DNA from: Mesorhizobium amorphae
GTDB taxonomy: Bacteria; Pseudomonadota; Alphaproteobacteria; Rhizobiales; Rhizobiaceae
Assembly: GCF_014843845.1 (NCBI RefSeq)
Contig: NZ_JHQS01000036.1
Span: 1 to 64,000 of the forward strand
Direction of reading: 5' to 3'
Length of the DNA: 64,000 nt
Below, in pieces: positions 34,651 through 44,400 of the stretch (positions are counted from its first letter, which is position 1; each line of letters starts with the position of its first letter). Both the position numbers and the translations under genes were made by a program. The notes beneath the pieces were generated by a model. It was not told the origin of the DNA and did not search any database. It saw nothing but the letters and a program-made list of their open reading frames with translations.

Positions 34651-36192
34651 CTAGGCGACATTCTGGGCCTGCCCCTCATACACTGCGTTCGGTTGCACGC
34701 CGGAAGCCAGCATGATGATCGTTTCCTCGTTGAGTTGACCCGTTCCGAGCTCGCCGGCGATGCGGCCTTCGCGTACCACGGCCACCCTGTCGCACAGACC
34801 GATGAGTTCGGGCAGTTCCGAGGAGATGACGATGATGCCGACGCCCTGGTTGGCGAGGTCTCGCAGCAGGCGATGAATCTCGACCTTGGCGCCGACATCG
34901 ATGCCGCGCGTCGGCTCGTCCATGATGATGACCTTCGGTGCGACCGAAAGCTGCTTGGCAATCGCCACCTTCTGCTGGTTGCCGCCAGAAAGCGTCGATA
35001 CAGCCGCATCGATGCCGGACATACGCACGCCGAGTTGCCTGGCAAGGCTGGTCGCCTGATCTGCTTCGGCGCGGCGGTCGAGCAGGCCGAAACGGCCGGT
35101 AAGCTTGCCAAGGTCGAGTGCCGAAACATTGGCCGCGATCGACAGATCGAGGAAGACGCCGGAACCCTTGCGATCTTCGGAGAGATAGACGAGACCAGCG
35201 CGCACGGCATCGGCATAGCTGCGGATCGCAAGGTTTTTTCCGTCGAGTACGACGCTGCCGGCGGTCGCAGGCCTCAGCCCGCAGATCGTCTGCGCGATCT
35301 CGCTGCGGCCAGCGCCGATGAGACCGCCGATGCCGAGAATTTCACCAGTTCGCAAGTCGAGATCGACATTGGTGAAACGGGTACCATCCGACAGGCCACT
35401 CACCGAGAGCAGTGCGCGGCCAGGCTTTGCATCGGCAGGAAGCTTGTCGGGATAGAGCTGAGTGATCTCGCGGCCGACCATCTTGCGGACCACGTCGTTG
35501 GGCGACGTCGCCTCGATGGCCTCGGTCGCGACATAGCGCCCGTCGCGGAAGACGGTGACGCGGTCGCACAGCGAAAAGATCTCGGCCATGCGATGGCTGA
35601 TGTAGATAACGGAAATGCCGCGCTGCTTCAGCCCGCGCACGATTGCGAACAGGCGCTGCGCCTCGGTTTCGGTCAGTGCCGCGGTCGGCTCGTCGAGGAT
35701 CAGCACCTTGCAGTCGAGCGTCAGCGCCTTGGCGATCTCGACCAGTTGCTGGCTGGAAATGGAAAGGTCCGCGACCTTGGTGCGCACCGCAATAGGTGCG
35801 AGCCGGTTCATCGCCTTCTCGGCGTCTGCATGGACCTGTTGGAAATTCATCAGCGGCGCGCGCCGGGAGTTGATCGCCGCCATGCAGATGTTCTCGGCGA
35901 CCGTCGCATCCTGGCAGAGCGCGATTTCCTGATGCACCAGCGCGATGCCCATCTTCTGCGCCGCCGCGGGCGATGCGATCGTCATCGGCTTGCCGTCGAT
36001 CAGGATGTCGCCCTCGTCTGGCTGCAGGATGCCGCCGATCATATTCATCAGCGTCGACTTGCCGGCGCCGTTCTCTCCGCACAGCGCATGGACCTCGCCG
36101 CGGCGCAGCTCGAACTGCACGCCACTCAGCGCCTGGACCGGCCCGAACGCCTTGGAAAGGCTCCGGATCTGAAGGATGGGCGCGTCGCTCAC
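34651..36192 (-). CDS. RbsA-type duplicated ABC ATPase
   Basis: 513 aa. The GTG at 36192 is chosen because AGGAG lies six bases upstream; the longer open frame upstream is not supported. It has two nucleotide-binding domains: the first has Walker [10 protein letters not shown] and signature LSISSQQ, while the second has the degenerate GLIGAGRSE seen in CUT2 ATPases, with signature [14 protein letters not shown]. It couples ATP hydrolysis to sugar uptake with the permease encoded 16 bases downstream. Confidence 0.92.
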   Translation of the reverse strand: MSDAPILQIRSLSKAFGPVQALSGVQFELRRGEVHALCGENGAGKSTLMNMIGGILQPDEGDILIDGKPMTIASPAAAQKMGIALVHQEIALCQDATVAENICMAAINSRRAPLMNFQQVHADAEKAMNRLAPIAVRTKVADLSISSQQLVEIAKALTLDCKVLILDEPTAALTETEAQRLFAIVRGLKQRGISVIYISHRMAEIFSLCDRVTVFRDGRYVATEAIEATSPNDVVRKMVGREITQLYPDKLPADAKPGRALLSVSGLSDGTRFTNVDLDLRTGEILGIGGLIGAGRSEIAQTICGLRPATAGSVVLDGKNLAIRSYADAVRAGLVYLSEDRKGSGVFLDLSIAANVSALDLGKLTGRFGLLDRRAEADQATSLARQLGVRMSGIDAAVSTLSGGNQQKVAIAKQLSVAPKVIIMDEPTRGIDVGAKVEIHRLLRDLANQGVGIIVISSELPELIGLCDRVAVVREGRIAGELGTGQLNEETIIMLASGVQPNAVYEGQAQNVA

Positions 36193-36224
36193 GCCATGCT
36201 CCTGCGAAAAGAGTTCGGAAGGGG

Positions 36225-36249
36225 GCCGGAAGGGAAGACCCCTTCCGGC
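36225..36249 (-). terminator. Intercistronic hairpin after sugar-binding-protein gene
   Basis: GCCGGAAGGG pairs with CCCTTCCGGC (10 bp, 5-base loop) between the binding-protein stop and the ATPase start, with no T-run. It probably protects the upstream message or partly terminates it, so receptor exceeds transporter. Confidence 0.65.
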
Positions 36250-36272
36250 TCTGATGTCGGTTCGGCTCGAGA

Positions 36273-37304
36273 CTACTCTTCGATGCCCTTGGTGCCACGC
36301 CGCTTGAGATACTTGTCCCAATAGAAATCGTCGGCGTTGTCCTTGGTCACGATCGAGAAGCCATTGTCGACGAACGGCACCTTCATCGCGTTGGCACCGG
36401 CGCGCTTGGCGTCGTTCATCGGGTCGATCAGTTCGGGATGCTTGGCCAGCCACAGAAGCATGAAACCCATATAGCCTTGCATGCCCTGGTTGGGGTTGAC
36501 CGAGCCGAAGATCTCGCCGGCCTTGATCATGTCGAGGATCTTGGCGTTGACGTCGGCCAGCATGACCCTGATCTTGCCGCCACCTTCCTTGGCCGCTTGA
36601 GCCGCGCCGATCGCCGAATTGGCTTCCGGCATGAAGACGGCACCGAGATCGGGATGGGCCTGGGCGAGGCTGAGCACCGCCTGATATGCCTTGGTCGGGT
36701 CCTGGTTGGACGCGGCGCGGCCGACCAGCTTCATATCAGGCCATTTGGCTTCCATGCGGGTGACAAAGGCCGAGATGCGCTTGTCGTGATTGTCCTGGCC
36801 GGGGTTCTCGAGGACAGCATATTCGCCCTTGCCGCCCATCGCCTCGGCGACGGCATCGGCGGCATAGGTGCCTTCGGCGACATTGTCGGAGGTGATGTAG
36901 GAGACACGCTTGGAATTGGGCGAGTCAGCGGCGAAAGTCACCACCGCCGTGCCGCCGTCGGTGGCGCGGTTGATCGGCTCGATGAACGGATCGGAATTCA
37001 TCGGATGCACCAGGATGCCGGCCGGCTTCTGCGCCAGTGCCTGGTCGAAAGTGGCGATCTGCTTGTTCACGTCATATTCCGGCGTGCCGGTATATTCAGT
37101 CTCACAGCCGAACTGCTGCCCGGCCTGCTTGAACATTTCATAGACGGGGAACCAGTATTCGACACCCGAGACCATAACGTTCATGACATATTTTTCACCC
37201 GGCTCGCATTTGAACGGGTTGGCGGTTTCGGCGTAGGCCTGGGTCGAGACCAAGATGGTCGACGCGGCCGCCGCCATGGCGAGCGTGCTCAGAAATTTGC
37301 GCAA
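36273..37304 (-). CDS. RbsB-type sugar/polyol ABC substrate-binding protein
   Basis: 343 aa. The TTG at 37304 is chosen because GGGAGGA lies about six bases upstream; an ATG at 37328 would be preceded by no such site. A signal peptide covers ~1-25 (cleavage after QAYA). The mature part is a periplasmic-binding-protein type 1 (Peripl_BP_4) fold, with hinge-like segments around [13 protein letters not shown] and [12 protein letters not shown]. It is the receptor for the CUT2 importer and the first gene of the operon. The ligand is unknown. Confidence 0.88.
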   Translation of the reverse strand: MRKFLSTLAMAAAASTILVSTQAYAETANPFKCEPGEKYVMNVMVSGVEYWFPVYEMFKQAGQQFGCETEYTGTPEYDVNKQIATFDQALAQKPAGILVHPMNSDPFIEPINRATDGGTAVVTFAADSPNSKRVSYITSDNVAEGTYAADAVAEAMGGKGEYAVLENPGQDNHDKRISAFVTRMEAKWPDMKLVGRAASNQDPTKAYQAVLSLAQAHPDLGAVFMPEANSAIGAAQAAKEGGGKIRVMLADVNAKILDMIKAGEIFGSVNPNQGMQGYMGFMLLWLAKHPELIDPMNDAKRAGANAMKVPFVDNGFSIVTKDNADDFYWDKYLKRRGTKGIEE

Positions 37305-37412
37305 GATTCCTCCCTTGGCCGAAGCCATGCTCAATGACAATCGCGAACGCCGCAGCGTCTCGCTGTCTGGATTGATTGACGCCGGACATCCTCCAGAAAC
37401 CCGACGCTCCGA

Positions 37413-37440
37413 CAATTACCGGCTTTTCCAACGCTGTCAA
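37413..37440 (-). promoter_or_regulatory. Candidate sigma70-type promoter for the sugar operon
   Basis: On the minus strand TTGACA (37440-37435) is followed after 16 bases by TAATTG (37418-37413). It lies 109 bases upstream of the TTG start at 37304. The -10 is a poor match, so the call is tentative. Confidence 0.45.
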
Positions 37441-37447
37441 TAAAATT

Positions 37448-37476
37448 CACTATATGAAATATATTTCAATATAGTG
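37448..37476. promoter_or_regulatory. 29-bp palindrome, candidate SorC-type operator
   Basis: Outer arms CACTATAT/ATATAGTG are perfect, and the inner 12 bp GAAATATATTTC is itself a perfect palindrome. The site lies immediately upstream of the -35-like box of the sugar operon and upstream of the divergent fusion gene. SorC-type tetramers bind such A/T-rich dyads; assignment to the 32646 regulator is inference. Confidence 0.6.
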
Positions 37477-37777
37477 GCTGGCGCCATTGTTCAGCGGCCC
37501 CATGCGCGCCTCAGACGCAGCGGCACGAGCAGGCGAGCGGCTCAACCGCAGTCTGTGCCCGATACACCAAAGATATCATGAGCAAGCGCCCTTTCACCGA
37601 GCACTGCTATCGAAGCTCAAAAAGACCGTCGCTCGCAGCCATGCGCTGCCAGCAATCCCTCATTACAGGACGACCATGACGCATTCAGCGTGCGCTTCGG
37701 CGCAGTTAGCGTCTTTTTTCTTTCGCGTTCGATCCACTATCCGCCCCCCGCCCTGGAAAACGAATAGGCAGATCGTC

Positions 37778-40750
37778 ATGAACATCGCGCAGATGCAGGA
37801 ACAGCGACTGAAGGCACTCCAACTGACCGGATCGGGCGCGCCAAAATTGCCGTCGAACCCGTTCTTCGGTGTCGGCCCGATCACCGATGCGACTACCGAT
37901 GAAGTGGACAGCCGCCTGCGGCGCATCGCCTTCGACGCCTGGATCGAGAAGACCTATCGCAAGTTCGACGACAGGGGTAGCGACATCGGTGGCTTCACCA
38001 CCGCCGAGATTTCCCGCAGCATGCACCGCGGCTATCCGGCAGACAAAATCCTGACCGACATGATGCGGGCGATCCATCGCTATTTCCACTTCCCGAAGGC
38101 GAACCGCATGGCAGTGGGACTCGGCGGTGGCCATAGCGGCTTCACTGTCTGCGTCCAGCACCTGATGAACGCCAACGACGCCTCCCAACGCGTCTATGTC
38201 GATACGCCGCAGCCAGAGAGCGATCCGTCCAAGTCCGCCGGCTTCTTCCGCCAGTCCTGGGCCACCCAACTGATCGAGATGCAGCGTTTCGCCGAAAAAG
38301 GCTGCGAGAGCCGCATTCATTTCGCCGTCTCCGAAGGCGTGATCCCGACGGCAGCCGAGCTCTCCGCCCTCGGCGTCTCGATCTTCGTCGGCGTCGGCCA
38401 CGAAACGACGGGGGCAAATGCCTATACCAGTGCCGAGATCCACGAACTGCTGAGCTGGATAGACGGCGATCCGGCCAACCGTCATGCGGTGTTCGATGCC
38501 ACCTCGATGCTCGGTGCCATGCCGTGGGAGCCCGAACTCGTCGACGCCGTGATGGCGAAGTGCTGCCTGTTCATGCCGTTCCAGAAGGCGATCGGCGGGG
38601 TGTCAGGCTATTTTGTCGCCTCCTTCACGCCGCACGCCCTGGCACCGATCGAGAAGAACCAGCAAAATCCCGCCTGGGCGATCCCGCGCCAGTTGAAGAT
38701 CGCGCCGCCGGTCGACCCCAAGCTACCGCTTTCGGCCAAGCGCTCCGTAGATGCCGGGCCATTCTACGACGCCGCAGAAGACCGCATGCTCGGCGGCGTC
38801 ATCAACACCTACAGCGCACTTGCCTTTGCCGAGACCACCTTCGGCCTTTTGCAGTCGGAGGCTCGGGTCGGCTCTGTCGTCGAGCTCAACCGCCGCTCCG
38901 CCACCAATCGCAAGGTGATTGACGAGTGGGTCAAGTCGCACCCGATGCTATCGCTGACAGTCACCGATGCCGAACGGCGCGGCGCGGCGGTAACGCTCCT
39001 TAAGGTCGAGGACGACGGCATCACCGACCCCGGCATCCACGCCCGCATCATCGCGCGGTCGAAACAGCTGCTCGGCTATGAGGGCATCACCCATCCGAAT
39101 GGCGAATATGAGCCCGGCCTCGACGCGGCCCGCTACGTCAATGCCTTCCCGGGAACGCCAGGCGACTATCGCGCCTGGGTCGGTGGCATTCGCGAGCCCG
39201 AAGATATCGTCGCGCTGCTGGAGAACCTGCAATACGCCTATCTGCGCGCCAAGATCGTCGTTCTCGAAGAGGAACTGGCGAAGAACGGCGTGACCTTCGA
39301 GGCCCAGGCCAAGACAGGCGGCGGCATCCGCAAGGACGACCCCGCGCGCGCCTATGCGGTGCTGATCGCCGATCTGGTCGGCCTGCGCTTCGGCGCCGAC
39401 GGCCAGCCGGATCACAGCGAGATAAAGGCCTACATCGAAGAAAAGGGGGGCGTCTTCCACCTCGGACCGCTTGGCGAGCGGTCGGCGCTTGAGAAGGGCC
39501 GCATCCATTTCTTCTATCAACCCGACCTGAGTACCGAGGCGGAGATCCTTCCGCAGACAGACAAGGGCCAGTACGACGCGCTGATCGCGGCGGCGACCTT
39601 CATCCCGAAGGCCTCCGTGTTCCCGCTCGGCGGCGTGCGCATTGGCGCCGGCACCGGCAACATGGGCTCGGCTTCCTGGGGCGGCGGCAATGGCGAGGGC
39701 GGCGAAGCGCCGCTGATGAACACGCCGGGCATCAACAGCCGGGCGACCGCCCAGATGGCGATGAAGGCGATCCTGAGAGTCGTTCCTGATCTGCCGGTCG
39801 ACAGGCTGCACCGGATGGTCGCCGGCGGCGACTTCGACACCGGCCGACAGCTCAAGGATTTTCCGACCGCCAAGCTCGAGGGCCGCAAGATCGCCATTCT
39901 CGGCTACGGCAACATCGGCCGCGAAGTCGCCAAGCTCGCCAAGGCCTTCGGCATGAAGGTGACGATCTACGCCCGCGAGCACCACAAGCGCTGGATTGAG
40001 GCGGAAGGCTTCGAACATGCTGCAAGTCCGGTTGCCGCCGCAACCGGAGCCGACGTGCTCTCTGTTCATATCGGTCTCGGCCGCCTGGATGCGGCGAGAG
40101 GCGTCTATTCCAACGCCGGAACCGTCGATGCGAAGGTGCTCGACGTGATGAACGACGGCGCGGTGCTGGTCAATTACGACCGGGGCGAGGTCGTCGATGC
40201 CGCCGCGCTCGACGAGGCGCTGTCGTCCGGCAAGATCGCGCATGCGGCGATCGACGCCGATCTCTTCAAAGACGCCGCGACCGGCAGACTCAGCGGACCG
40301 ATGCTTCCTTACCTGCCGCTCGAAGAGCGCCATAAGGGCAGGCTGGAGCTGCTGCCGCACGCCGCCGCCGACACCGACCACCCCTCCCGGGTGACCGGTG
40401 CCAAGCAGGCAGTCGACCAGGTCTTCGACGCCATCCGTTTCAAGTCGGTCACCAATCTCAAGGGCGATCTGCCAGAGGACTATGTGTCAGCCGGCAGCCG
40501 CACGCCCGCCGGCATCGGCAAGGTGACGAAGCAGGTGGTTGCTGAAGTCGGCGGCAAGGCGGAACTCCTGGACGAACTGCGGCAGGCCTCGGAAAAGGTC
40601 GCGGCGATCCTGGGGGCACTTTCCTCCGTTTCCGATCCGGATCATCGCGACCGGATCATCGGTCGCTACACCGGGCTGCTTGTCGAAAGCGCCGGCCGGC
40701 AACGGGCGCTGCTCGACCAGTTCGGCCTCTACGGGCCGGCGGAGGGGTGA
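37778..40750 (+). CDS. SerC-like aminotransferase fused to SerA-like D-2-hydroxyacid dehydrogenase
   Basis: 990 aa from the ATG at 37778. Residues ~40-410 form a class V aminotransferase fold like phosphoserine aminotransferase; the PLP Lys is Lys270 in MPFQKAIGG. Residues ~530-900 form a D-2-hydroxyacid dehydrogenase: a substrate-domain part, then the NAD motif GYGNIG at 709-714 and a YDRGEVVDAAALDEAL segment like the SerA family. The C-terminal ~90 residues have no clear match, and an ACT domain is not obvious. Together the two activities would carry out consecutive steps of serine synthesis from 3-phosphoglycerate, or a parallel oxidation/transamination of another substrate. This is an unusual gene fusion; the two enzymes are normally separate. 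Confidence 0.85.
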   Translation: MNIAQMQEQRLKALQLTGSGAPKLPSNPFFGVGPITDATTDEVDSRLRRIAFDAWIEKTYRKFDDRGSDIGGFTTAEISRSMHRGYPADKILTDMMRAIHRYFHFPKANRMAVGLGGGHSGFTVCVQHLMNANDASQRVYVDTPQPESDPSKSAGFFRQSWATQLIEMQRFAEKGCESRIHFAVSEGVIPTAAELSALGVSIFVGVGHETTGANAYTSAEIHELLSWIDGDPANRHAVFDATSMLGAMPWEPELVDAVMAKCCLFMPFQKAIGGVSGYFVASFTPHALAPIEKNQQNPAWAIPRQLKIAPPVDPKLPLSAKRSVDAGPFYDAAEDRMLGGVINTYSALAFAETTFGLLQSEARVGSVVELNRRSATNRKVIDEWVKSHPMLSLTVTDAERRGAAVTLLKVEDDGITDPGIHARIIARSKQLLGYEGITHPNGEYEPGLDAARYVNAFPGTPGDYRAWVGGIREPEDIVALLENLQYAYLRAKIVVLEEELAKNGVTFEAQAKTGGGIRKDDPARAYAVLIADLVGLRFGADGQPDHSEIKAYIEEKGGVFHLGPLGERSALEKGRIHFFYQPDLSTEAEILPQTDKGQYDALIAAATFIPKASVFPLGGVRIGAGTGNMGSASWGGGNGEGGEAPLMNTPGINSRATAQMAMKAILRVVPDLPVDRLHRMVAGGDFDTGRQLKDFPTAKLEGRKIAILGYGNIGREVAKLAKAFGMKVTIYAREHHKRWIEAEGFEHAASPVAAATGADVLSVHIGLGRLDAARGVYSNAGTVDAKVLDVMNDGAVLVNYDRGEVVDAAALDEALSSGKIAHAAIDADLFKDAATGRLSGPMLPYLPLEERHKGRLELLPHAAADTDHPSRVTGAKQAVDQVFDAIRFKSVTNLKGDLPEDYVSAGSRTPAGIGKVTKQVVAEVGGKAELLDELRQASEKVAAILGALSSVSDPDHRDRIIGRYTGLLVESAGRQRALLDQFGLYGPAEG

Positions 40751-41167
40751 GCCTGTCGCAGGCGGTTGCCGAGTCGCGCTGTGGGCTCAGACGCCTGCGC
40801 GCGACCGGCGCCATGCTTGCTCAGTCGGTCCGCTATGAGCCGCATCGTCGGACCGGCCTACACGATCGAACGCCGTCTCGGATTGGTTGCTCCGGCGAGG
40901 CCTGAACCCATCCTCCTTCATCGTCCTTAGCCTTCTCCATTTGAAATTTTTGAACGGTGTTCATTTTTCTCTTGAACGTCGTTCACTATGTGTTATGTTG
41001 CATTCGTGAACAGCGTTCATGGAGAAGGCAAAACCGCCGGTCACGGCGCACCGCTCAGGAGCAGTGCCGACGCGTGCTCGAACGGATGACGAAGCGGCCT
41101 GATTGTTTCCGGCCTGAAACAGGCCAGCGCCGACCCAACTTAACCCTGAAACGAAAGGATCATATCG
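40751..41167. other. 417-base gap with promoter and operator cluster
   Basis: The left 200 bases show nothing recognisable. The right part contains three related palindromes, a -35/-10 pair, a possible 27-codon frame from the ATG at 41019, and a GGCCTGAAACAGGCC hairpin (41111-41125). It is taken as the promoter region of the small gene and the Aas-like gene. Confidence 0.55.
40951..41019. promoter_or_regulatory. Three TGAAC-N3-GTTCA palindromes, TetR-type operators
   Basis: TGAACGGTGTTCA (40951-40963), TGAACGTCGTTCA (40973-40985) and TGAACAGCGTTCA (41007-41019) share the same arms. The centres are 22 and 34 bp apart. The second overlaps a TTGAAC -35-like box (40972-40977), which is followed after 16 bases by TATGTT (40994-40999). 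This is a typical repressor arrangement for TetR-family proteins; no TetR gene is in the window. Confidence 0.7.
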
Positions 41168-41329
41168 ATGCCAAGCTATGCTCCCAACCATTCAAGCATT
41201 TGGAGAACGTCCGTCACCATCACCAAGGCGTTGCGTGATGCGGAGGAAGCGGGCCGGTTTATCAACAGGTTGAAAGACGCCAAGACCGAAAAGCTGCTGA
41301 TGGATATCAACCGAAGTAACGAAGTGTAA
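41168..41329 (+). CDS. Small 53-aa hypothetical protein
   Basis: ATG preceded by GAAAGGATC at good spacing. It encodes a 53-residue soluble protein with an amphipathic, charged second half (ALRDAEEAGRFINRLKDAKT) and no membrane segment. It sits directly downstream of the operator cluster and 79 bases upstream of the Aas-like gene, probably on the same transcript. It could be a small regulator or partner of the lipid enzyme. The family is not recognised. Confidence 0.6.
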   Translation: MPSYAPNHSSIWRTSVTITKALRDAEEAGRFINRLKDAKTEKLLMDINRSNEV

Positions 41330-41408
41330 TCCGGTTCCCGCTAACAACGAAGCTCAAACCGCGCAAGCAACCGCTCGATCCATTCGGATTGCTCGATGGC
41401 CTTGCCCA

Positions 41409-44400
41409 ATGGAAATTGCCATGAACAACAACCTGATGACGTCACGGCGCTTCGCACCTCTCTTCTGGACGCAATTCCTCTCGGCCTTCAATGACAATTT
41501 CCTGAAGAACACGCTGGTGTTCCTCATTCTGTTCACGCTGGCGGCGGACAAAGCGGCGTCCTTGGTAACGCTCGCGGGAGCTGTTTTCATGGCCCCGTTC
41601 CTGCTTCTGTCCGCACTTGGCGGTGAGATCGCCGACCGCTTCGACAAGGCTGCCGTGGCGCGCAAGTTGAAGCTCGTCGAGATCGGCGCCGCCATGCTGG
41701 CGGTCATCGGCATCGCGCTCTCGTCGATCCCGGTCCTGTTGACGGCACTGTTCCTGTTTGGCGTGATTTCGGCGCTGTTTGGCCCGATCAAATACGGCAT
41801 CCTGCCGGATCACCTCGAGCGCAAGGAACTGCCGCGCGCCAATGCCTGGATCGAGTCGGCCACCTTCGCCGCCATCCTTGGCGGCACGATCGTCGGCGGC
41901 ACTGTCTCGGCCGACGGCATCGGCGTCGCGGTCTTCGGTCCGATGATGATGATCCTCGCCGTCGGTTGCTGGCTCGTCAGCCGCTACATCCCCGCGACCG
42001 GATCGGCCGCACCGAACCTGGTGATCGACAAGAACATCCTGCGCTCCACCTGGCGGCTGGTCAGCGAGTTGCGCACCAACCAGCGCATCTGGCGGGCGGC
42101 GCTGATGGCGTCATGGTTCTGGCTGGTCGGGGCCATCATCCTTTCCATCCTGCCCCCAATGGTCAAGGATTCGCTCGGCGGCACCGAAATCGCCGTGACC
42201 GCCTATCTCGCCGTCTTCGCGGTCGCCGTCGCCATCGGCTCGGCCATTGCCGCGTGGATGTCACAGGGGCGCATGGTGCTGTTGCCCGCCCCGGTCGGCA
42301 CGGCCCTGATGGCCCTGTTCGGACTTGATCTCGGCTGGAGCGTCTGGGGCCTGCAAGCCTCGTCCCAGGTTGAGACGCTCAGCGCCTTCTTTGCCGGCCA
42401 GAACACCATCCGTGTCGCCATCGACCTGGCCGGCCTGGCGATTGCCGGTGCCTTCCTCGTCGTGCCGACCTTCGCGGCGGTGCAGGCGTGGGCGCCGGAA
42501 GATCGCCGCGCCCGTGTCGTCGCCGCGGTCAACGTCGTCAGCGCCGGCTTCATGACCATCGGCGGCGGCCTTGTCGCCGCCATCCAGGCAGCCGGCGTCT
42601 CCATTGCAGGCGTGCTGTTCGGCCTCGCCGTCATCAATGCCGTCGCCGCTTGGCTGATGCTGAAATATTTGCCGACGAACGCTTTCCGCGATTTCGTCTC
42701 CATCCTGTTCCGTGCCTTCCATCATCTGGAGGTGGAGGGGCTGGAAAACCTCAAGGCTGCTGGTCCGGCACCAATCCTGGCGCTCAACCATGTCAGCTTC
42801 CTCGACGGTCCGCTGGCCCTGACGCTGACCGATGAGGAGCCGGTCTTTGCCATCGACCACACGATCGCCCAGGCCTGGTGGATGAAGCCGTTCATGAAAC
42901 TCGCCCGCGCTCTGCCGCTCAATCCGGCCAAGCCGATGTCGACCCGCACGCTGATCAAGATCGTGCAAGGCGGCGATCCGCTGGTCATCTTCCCCGAAGG
43001 CCGCATCACCGTCACCGGCGGCCTGATGAAGGTCTATGACGGCGCCGCCATGGTCGCCGACAAGACCGGCTCGATGGTGGTACCGGTCCGCATCGAAGGG
43101 CTGGAGAAGAGCTACTTTTCGCGGCTGACCTCGCAGCATGTGCGCCGACGCCTGTTCCCGAAGGTCAAGGTGACCATTCTGGAGCCGGTGAAGCTCGAAG
43201 TTGCGCCGGAGCTGAAGGGCCGCAAGCGTCGCGCCGCGGCGGGCGCTTCCCTCTACCAGGTCATGTCGGACCTCGTCTTCCGCACCCAGGATATCGACAA
43301 GACCGTGCTGGAAAAGATCATCCAGACGGCGAACGAACGCGGCATGAAAAAGCTCGCAGTGGAGGATCCGGTCACCGGTTCGCTGAGCTACGGCAAGCTG
43401 CTGACGGGTGCCGCGGTGCTCGGCGAGAAGTTCGAACACCTCTATGCCGACCAGCAGACGCTGGGCATCATGCTGCCCAACGCCAACGGCGCCTGCGCGA
43501 CGTTGCTCGGCGTCATGTCGGCGGGCAAGGTTCCGGCGATGATCAACTTCACCGCTGGTGCCGCGAACATCCTCTCGGCCTGCAAGGCCGCCGACGTGCG
43601 GACCGTGCTCACCTCGCGCGCCTTTGTCGAACAGGCAAAGCTCGGTGCGGTGGTAGAGGAACTCGGCCGCGCAGTGGACATCGTCTGGCTAGACGATTTG
43701 CGGGCCAGCATCGGTCTCAAGGACAAGCTGCTCGGCCTGTTGCGCAAGAGCACGCCGCGCGTTGCCCGCAAGCCCGACGATGCGGCGGTGATCCTGTTCA
43801 CCTCCGGTTCCGAAGGCACGCCCAAGGGCGTGGTGCTCAGCCACCGCAACATCCTGGCCAATGCCGCCCAGGCCGCCTCGCGCATCGACTTCCATTCGGG
43901 TGACAAGGTCTTCAACATCCTGCCGATCTTCCATTCCTTCGGCATGACGGCGGGCACGGTGCTGCCGCTGATCTCCGGCGTGCCGGTCTACTTCTACCCC
44001 TCGCCGCTGCACTACCGTATCGTGCCGGAACTGATCTACGCGTCGAACGCGACGATCATCTTCGGCACCGACACGTTCCTCTCAGGCTATGCGCGCACGG
44101 CACACCCCTACGACTTCCGTTCGGTGCGCTACTGTTTTGCCGGCGCCGAGCCGGTGAAGGCCGCGACGCGCATGACCTACATGGAGAAGTTCGGCCTGCG
44201 CATCCTGGAGGGCTACGGCGTGACAGAAGCAGCACCGGTGATCTCCATCAACACGCCGATGTACAACAGGTCCGGCAGCGTCGGCAAAATCATGCCCGGC
44301 ATGGAGTACCGGCTGGATCCGGTGCCCGGCGTCGATGATGGCGGGCGGCTCTACGTGCGCGGCCCCAATGTCATGTCGGGCTATCTGCGCGCCGAAAAAC

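Larger units (their letters stand above)
37305..37777. other. 473-base divergent control region
   Basis: It separates the leftward sugar operon from the rightward fusion gene. Besides the palindrome and the -35-like box listed separately, no gene was found. A frame reading into the fusion gene from 37487 is open but has no start with a ribosome site. Confidence 0.6.

Noticed and set aside
32598-36324. Two very long plus-strand frames opposite the transporter genes
   Set aside because: High GC keeps the reverse strand open; translations lack any family and overlap well-supported genes.
37487-37777. Upstream extension of the fusion gene from 37487
   Set aside because: The added segment overlaps the regulatory palindrome region and has no ribosome site; the ATG at 37778 starts the conserved part.
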